From Choristocarpus tenellus KU-1152 (taxonomy: Eukaryota; Phaeophyceae): a stretch of 24,941 bases of DNA. Below are positions 22,098 to 24,941 of this stretch, in pieces. Within the stretch, counting starts at the first letter, position 1. The number at the start of each line of letters is the position of its first letter. The notes under the pieces are model-generated. The model was not told where the DNA came from, did not search any database, and saw nothing but the letters and a program-made list of their open reading frames with translations. The position numbers and the translations under genes are program-made. The stretch lies in NCBI GenBank assembly GCA_964200185.2, contig CAXNAD020000194.1, positions 1 through 24,941 of the forward strand. Reading direction: 5' to 3'.

Positions 22098-23063
22098 CAA
22101 AAAAAAAAGAGACTCCTCTAGGTTCGGTGATCAAACCAATTTTGGGGTTAGGGTCAGTCGATTTGATTTGCTGTATTAGCAAATCAATTTCCTCTCTGAT
22201 AGGCCAAACTGTGTGGAGTGCACCTGTGATTGCTGTTTGAGATACTAGAGCGTGCTTTTGATTCAGAAATATATAGTGGAGAGTAATGTCCTTCGGCATA
22301 TCGCCACTGCTTGGCGTTGGTGTAAGTAAGGAAGGCGTGAACGCGCGTTGCTGTGCAGCTTGATGTCGAGTACGGTTTTCACAAGGAATCTGAGATTCTT
22401 TTGCGGGTTGGAATTTTCAATGGGTCTCAACCGGGTTGTTGACAAGGCATTTATCTCCATGGTTGAAGTAACTTTCGAAAGGAGACATTTATTTTTTTAC
22501 TATTTAAAAATAGTGTTCTTGTTTTTCAAGAGAGAGAGAGAGAGAGTCTTGCCGTTCAATGTCCCGGGGAAGAGGCGTTTACATCACTGCAATACGGTGT
22601 CTTTCGAAGGATAAATATCTCCTGGCAGGCGTACTACAATTGACTATAGTACTGGACTGGACATGAGGGATGGTGAAGGTTGGGTTGAGGTGGTACAAGG
22701 GTATCATAGACTAAAACCAACGAGTTTGATTTATTTTTTATTTATTTATTTATTTTTTGGGGGGGAGAGGGGAGAGGGGCTTGTAAAGGGTGGAGGTAGG
22801 GATCCGGGTTATGACACTAGACAACGACTTGAATTTAACAGTGGTCGTGGTCTGGAATGCTATTTATTCATCATAGGCCCTGACTGTGATGTGATGCGAT
22901 GGCTTTGTCCAACGCAATATTTTTTGTGACCTCTGATGATCGTTCGCGTTGGGGGATAAGGTGGCCACAGAAAAGAAGGGAAAGGGGAGTAAGACCAAGC
23001 TAGTGGCCAAGACCGGGGGAGGGACTGTGCATCAGTGGGACATCATGACCATGATGCTGCCGG
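18816..23063 (+). CDS. LARS1: Leucyl-tRNA synthetase, cytosolic eukaryotic type (5' part, runs off the window)
   Basis: Class Ia synthetase that charges tRNA-Leu. Exons read: 18816-18837, 18920-19323, 19955-20076, 21447-21504, 22961-23063, all joining in frame. The ATG at 18816 is chosen because the second exon has no upstream in-frame ATG, and an ATG followed by seven codons, a strong donor (GTAAGC) and an 82-bp intron restores its phase exactly. Residues 9-80 are a low-complexity Ala/Ser/Pro/Lys extension, with no family motif. The conserved part starts at SFARRDGL (79-86) and continues through [25 protein letters not shown] (HIGH motif HLGH, 133-136), [22 protein letters not shown], and the acidic [13 protein letters not shown] insertion typical of the eukaryotic enzyme. 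It then runs into a Lys-rich linker and [12 protein letters not shown]. The next exon, which should start the editing-domain approach, was not found before 24941. The last two exons are less certain than the first three: the acceptor at 22960 (GGGATAAG) lacks a pyrimidine tract. Confidence 0.88.
19088..19127. repeat. Overlapping perfect inverted repeats inside LeuRS exon 2
   Basis: CCCCTGCATC (19100-19109) and GATGCAGGGG (19111-19120) pair perfectly around a single base. An outer arm GGTGCTGCCCC (19088-19098) also pairs with GGGGCAGCACC (19117-19127). The sequence lies in the Ala/Pro-rich extension (TPASDAGA), which needs no particular sequence, so it may have arisen by repeat slippage. It could form a hairpin in the mRNA shortly after the start codon. 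Confidence 0.8.
19989..19993 (+). other. Unused consensus splice donor inside LeuRS exon 3
   Basis: AAAG|GTAAGA sits inside the codons for LKGKN. Reading through gives the conserved [12 protein letters not shown] block, so the site must be ignored for a functional protein. The annotated end of this exon uses GTGAGT at 20077. Confidence 0.6.
20239..20250 (+). repeat. Telomere-like motif, about two TTAGGG units
   Basis: TTAAGGGTTAGGG in the intron after LeuRS exon 3. It is the leftmost of a series of such motifs between 20.2 and 24.1 kb. Confidence 0.6.
20948..20998 (+). repeat. 18-bp direct repeat pair in a LeuRS intron
   Basis: ATGCACCAATGAGATGAC occurs at 20948-20965 and again at 20981-20998, 33 bp apart and identical. 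It lies in the intron between LeuRS exons 3 and 4. No transposon ends or coding sequence flank it, so a local duplication is the simplest reading. Confidence 0.85.
21235..21250 (+). repeat. AAT microsatellite
   Basis: About five AAT units within a longer AT-rich tract of a LeuRS intron. Confidence 0.8.
21379..21396 (-). repeat. Interstitial telomere-like array, three CCCTAA units
   Basis: Three exact AACCCT units on the plus strand, just upstream of LeuRS exon 4. This array is in the opposite orientation to the other telomere-like motifs in the region. Confidence 0.85.
21792..21813 (+). repeat. Degenerate telomere-like motif
   Basis: GGGGTTACGGTTAGGATTAGGG: about three and a half TTAGGG-like units with single-base changes, in the intron after LeuRS exon 4. 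Further partial copies lie at about 21943-21961, 22142-22153 and 23336-23347. Confidence 0.6.
22057..22096. other. Ten-base N gap followed by a 30-base C run
   Basis: Positions 22057-22066 are N and 22067-22096 are all C, followed by GC and an A run. Other C runs lie just upstream near 22013-22033. The gap lies in the intron between LeuRS exons 4 and 5. A fixed ten-base gap next to a homopolymer points to a sequencing or assembly break of unknown true size. Confidence 0.95.
22529..22546 (+). repeat. AG dinucleotide microsatellite
   Basis: About nine AG units in the intron between LeuRS exons 4 and 5. Confidence 0.85.
22731..22780 (+). repeat. TTTA repeat joined to a purine-rich tract
   Basis: Several TTTA units run into a G run and then a GGGGAGAGGGGAGAGGGG tract. 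Low-complexity intronic sequence. Confidence 0.7.
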
Positions 23064-23180
23064 GTGAGCGAGCCTTCCTGTTTACTATCACAGGCCTTGT
23101 AGAGATTTAGTTCCTAATTCGTATCCGCAGGGTACATTAGGTACGTTGGACACACTAGTACTTTTGTCCATTCTTTTGCT

Positions 23181-23198
23181 ATTATTATTATTATTATT
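23181..23198 (+). repeat. ATT microsatellite
   Basis: Six exact ATT units downstream of LeuRS exon 5. Confidence 0.85.
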
Positions 23199-24000
23199 CT
23201 CTGTAGTCTGAGAGCTAGCTTCAACCCGTGATCAGAGGCACTACACACTGCACTGACTTCCTTCTCATACTAACTTCTAAGCGACTGTTGCTCTTTGGTT
23301 TGTTTGTTTTTTGAGCTCTTTTTTCTTCTCGTCTGTAGGGTTAGGGTTTGGTGACTCTTTGGTTGTCCCCCTCTCTCCTTGCCCCATTGGTTGTCCCTGC
23401 CCTAAGGCTTTCTCGCCTCGTAGACTTTGCCTCATTGTTGGCACCTCAATCATCTCGATCAACTCGGTGTGGAGCCTTTCTTGTGGTGTATAGCCATAGA
23501 TGGAAGGGTAATGGTGTACTGAGGTACAATTGGAAGCGCTTGCCGTGATATTTGTATATACATACATATATATACTGATGATGTTTGAACTGATCAAAAC
23601 CGGACTTTCACATGCAAAAGTTGGAGTTTGATGGGTTTGGACACTCGGGGTTCGGATAGGGAACATCTTTCTGTAACCACTGAGCCGTAGAGATGATCTT
23701 TGCGTGTAGGGCTATGGACTATTTTATTGAGGTGTGTGTTTGTCAGGTTAGGGGTGGTGTCAGGGATGTCAGGGCAGAGTGGCTAGGATGTGTTCGCAGG
23801 GTGAGTTTATAGGCTGTGGTAGGAATAGTGGTAAATATATTGGTAAGTTTTTTTGGTGGCTGAAGTATTTTGTAACCCATGTTGTGTGTGTTTGTGTTGA
23901 ATTATGACCATCTTGTTACGATTGCTTTTGCAAGGTGGTGATATCATGCATAGATATGGACGTGATCCTTCTACCCTAGTAATATTTTTTTAATTTTGGG

Positions 24001-24020
24001 GGTTAGGGTTAGGGTTAGGG
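24001..24020 (+). repeat. Interstitial telomere-like array, three TTAGGG units
   Basis: GG followed by three exact TTAGGG units, in the region after the last LeuRS exon seen. Orientation is opposite to the array at 21379-21396. Confidence 0.85.
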
Positions 24021-24325
24021 TATGTATTCGTCCGTTGTCACACGTGACATCATCATCATATCACGATATCGTATCATACATAGATATTGCTATAAAATAC
24101 AACTTACTGCTTATGTTTTGCTTAAAAAAAAAGGTATCATTAAGTAAAAAAAATAGTATTTTTGATTTTGATTTTTTTTTATGAAGCCACTTCGGTAGAG
24201 ACTCACAACAACATGTGTTGACTGCAATAATATACAGTTACTTCTATAATTGTTGCTTGTACTTGTTTGGGTCTCTGTACTGATGCAAAGGCGTTAGTAA
24301 AACTCTTGAAAGAGTATTAGGGTTT

Positions 24326-24355
24326 GTGTTGTGTTGTGTTGTGTTGTGTTGTGTT
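24326..24355 (+). repeat. GTGTT pentanucleotide microsatellite
   Basis: Six exact GTGTT units, directly preceded by a TTAGGGTTT telomere-like fragment. It lies in the presumed LeuRS intron that runs toward the right edge. Confidence 0.9.
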
Positions 24356-24850
24356 GTGCGAATGTTGCCTGTATTCAAAAGTTCTGGGTGAACTATTCTG
24401 TCAGTAAGGAAGGAGAGAGAGAGGCTCCTGGCAAGAGGTAGAGTAGAACTAGTAATATCAAGAACTAGGTTAATAACTACTGTGACTGTCTAGACTGTCT
24501 TGCTTCTATTGTTAGTAAACAATAACTCCAACATGAAATGCACAGTACTTGAAAAGGATTGTGGAGGTGGACAAGAGAGAGATCGGCAGTGTAGAAATAC
24601 TACTCTTTAGTGTGTGGTGTTTGGTGTGATTTTATTGTGAACTCCTGAGGTTGAATGTTGATATTCAAGATGTATTGTGTAGTGCACCATATTACTAAGT
24701 GCTAGTAATGTATATTGTACTTTTATCTGGTACAATGCTATGTTTACCCATTGAACTTGTTCTATACCAGAGGCATCTACCCGCTTGCTCCTTGTTGTAC
24801 CTTACCTGTACCTGTACTTCTCAGTACCATACGCCCTCTTGTTTTTTATT

Positions 24851-24879
24851 GGACCTGGACCTGGACCTGGACCTGGACC
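24851..24879 (+). repeat. GGACCT hexanucleotide repeat
   Basis: Four exact GGACCT units plus a partial fifth. Because the unit is six bases, every frame stays open and one encodes Leu-Asp repeats. There is no sign that it is translated. Confidence 0.85.
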
Positions 24880-24941
24880 AAACGTTCTCATTGGCATACA
24901 CCTGTATCTCCCTGCCCTGCTCTTTGTTGTAGTAAGATGTT

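Larger units (their letters stand above)
23064..24941 (+). other. Presumed LeuRS intron extending past the window edge
   Basis: Starts with the donor GTGAGC after exon 5. None of the next conserved LeuRS blocks (the HWLxYFPPxA and DWRRSFITTD types) was found before 24941, so either the intron is longer than 1.9 kb or the exon-5 model is off. Contents are simple repeats and AT-rich sequence with no other recognisable gene. Confidence 0.5.

Noticed and set aside
24530-24600. Plus-strand frame with YLKRIVEVDKREIG, resembling the LKRxGxxVDWRRSF block of LeuRS
   Set aside because: The match is limited to a few common residues, the following FITTD block is missing, and the preceding conserved residues are absent.

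Overview
This is nuclear DNA from an intron-rich eukaryote, about 25 kb long. The coding sequence is cut into many short exons (22 to about 400 bp) bounded by GT-AG introns, and the code looks standard: TGA ends two of the genes and TAG ends a putative third. The lineage cannot be fixed from the sequence. The proteins are close to both animal and plant cytosolic forms. TTAGGG-type telomere-like motifs lie in some introns, which is compatible with animals, many protists and some algae. The C-rich left edge, many C homopolymers and one short N gap suggest a draft assembly.

Layout from left to right. Positions 117-230 (+) hold what looks like the last coding exon of an unidentified gene entering from the left. 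Positions 2168-5766 (+) hold an ECH1-type delta(3,5)-delta(2,4)-dienoyl-CoA isomerase in about eight recognised exons. Positions 6511-17279 (-) hold cytosolic isoleucyl-tRNA synthetase in about 25 recognised exons, convergent with ECH1. Positions 18139-18528 (-) hold an unidentified open frame. From 18816 (+) to beyond the right edge lies cytosolic leucyl-tRNA synthetase. Only its first five coding exons are seen (to 23063), and they cover the N-terminal extension, the HIGH region and the start of the catalytic domain.

The two synthetases charge the branched-chain amino acids isoleucine and leucine. They are related class Ia enzymes and are transcribed away from each other, with about 1.5 kb between their start codons, so shared regulation is possible. 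ECH1 is a fatty-acid beta-oxidation auxiliary enzyme and has no evident functional link to them beyond position.

Two conserved protein segments could not be found intact. One is the Thr-rich editing peptide of IleRS. The other is the short ECH1 segment carrying the second acidic catalytic residue. Both lie at exon junctions that were not resolved. They are the most useful places to re-check: they could be missed mini-exons, assembly errors or real lesions. The LeuRS introns are larger than most of the others and rich in simple repeats, including scattered telomere-like motifs. No mobile element, CRISPR array, rRNA or tRNA gene was recognised, and no clearly new biological system was found.
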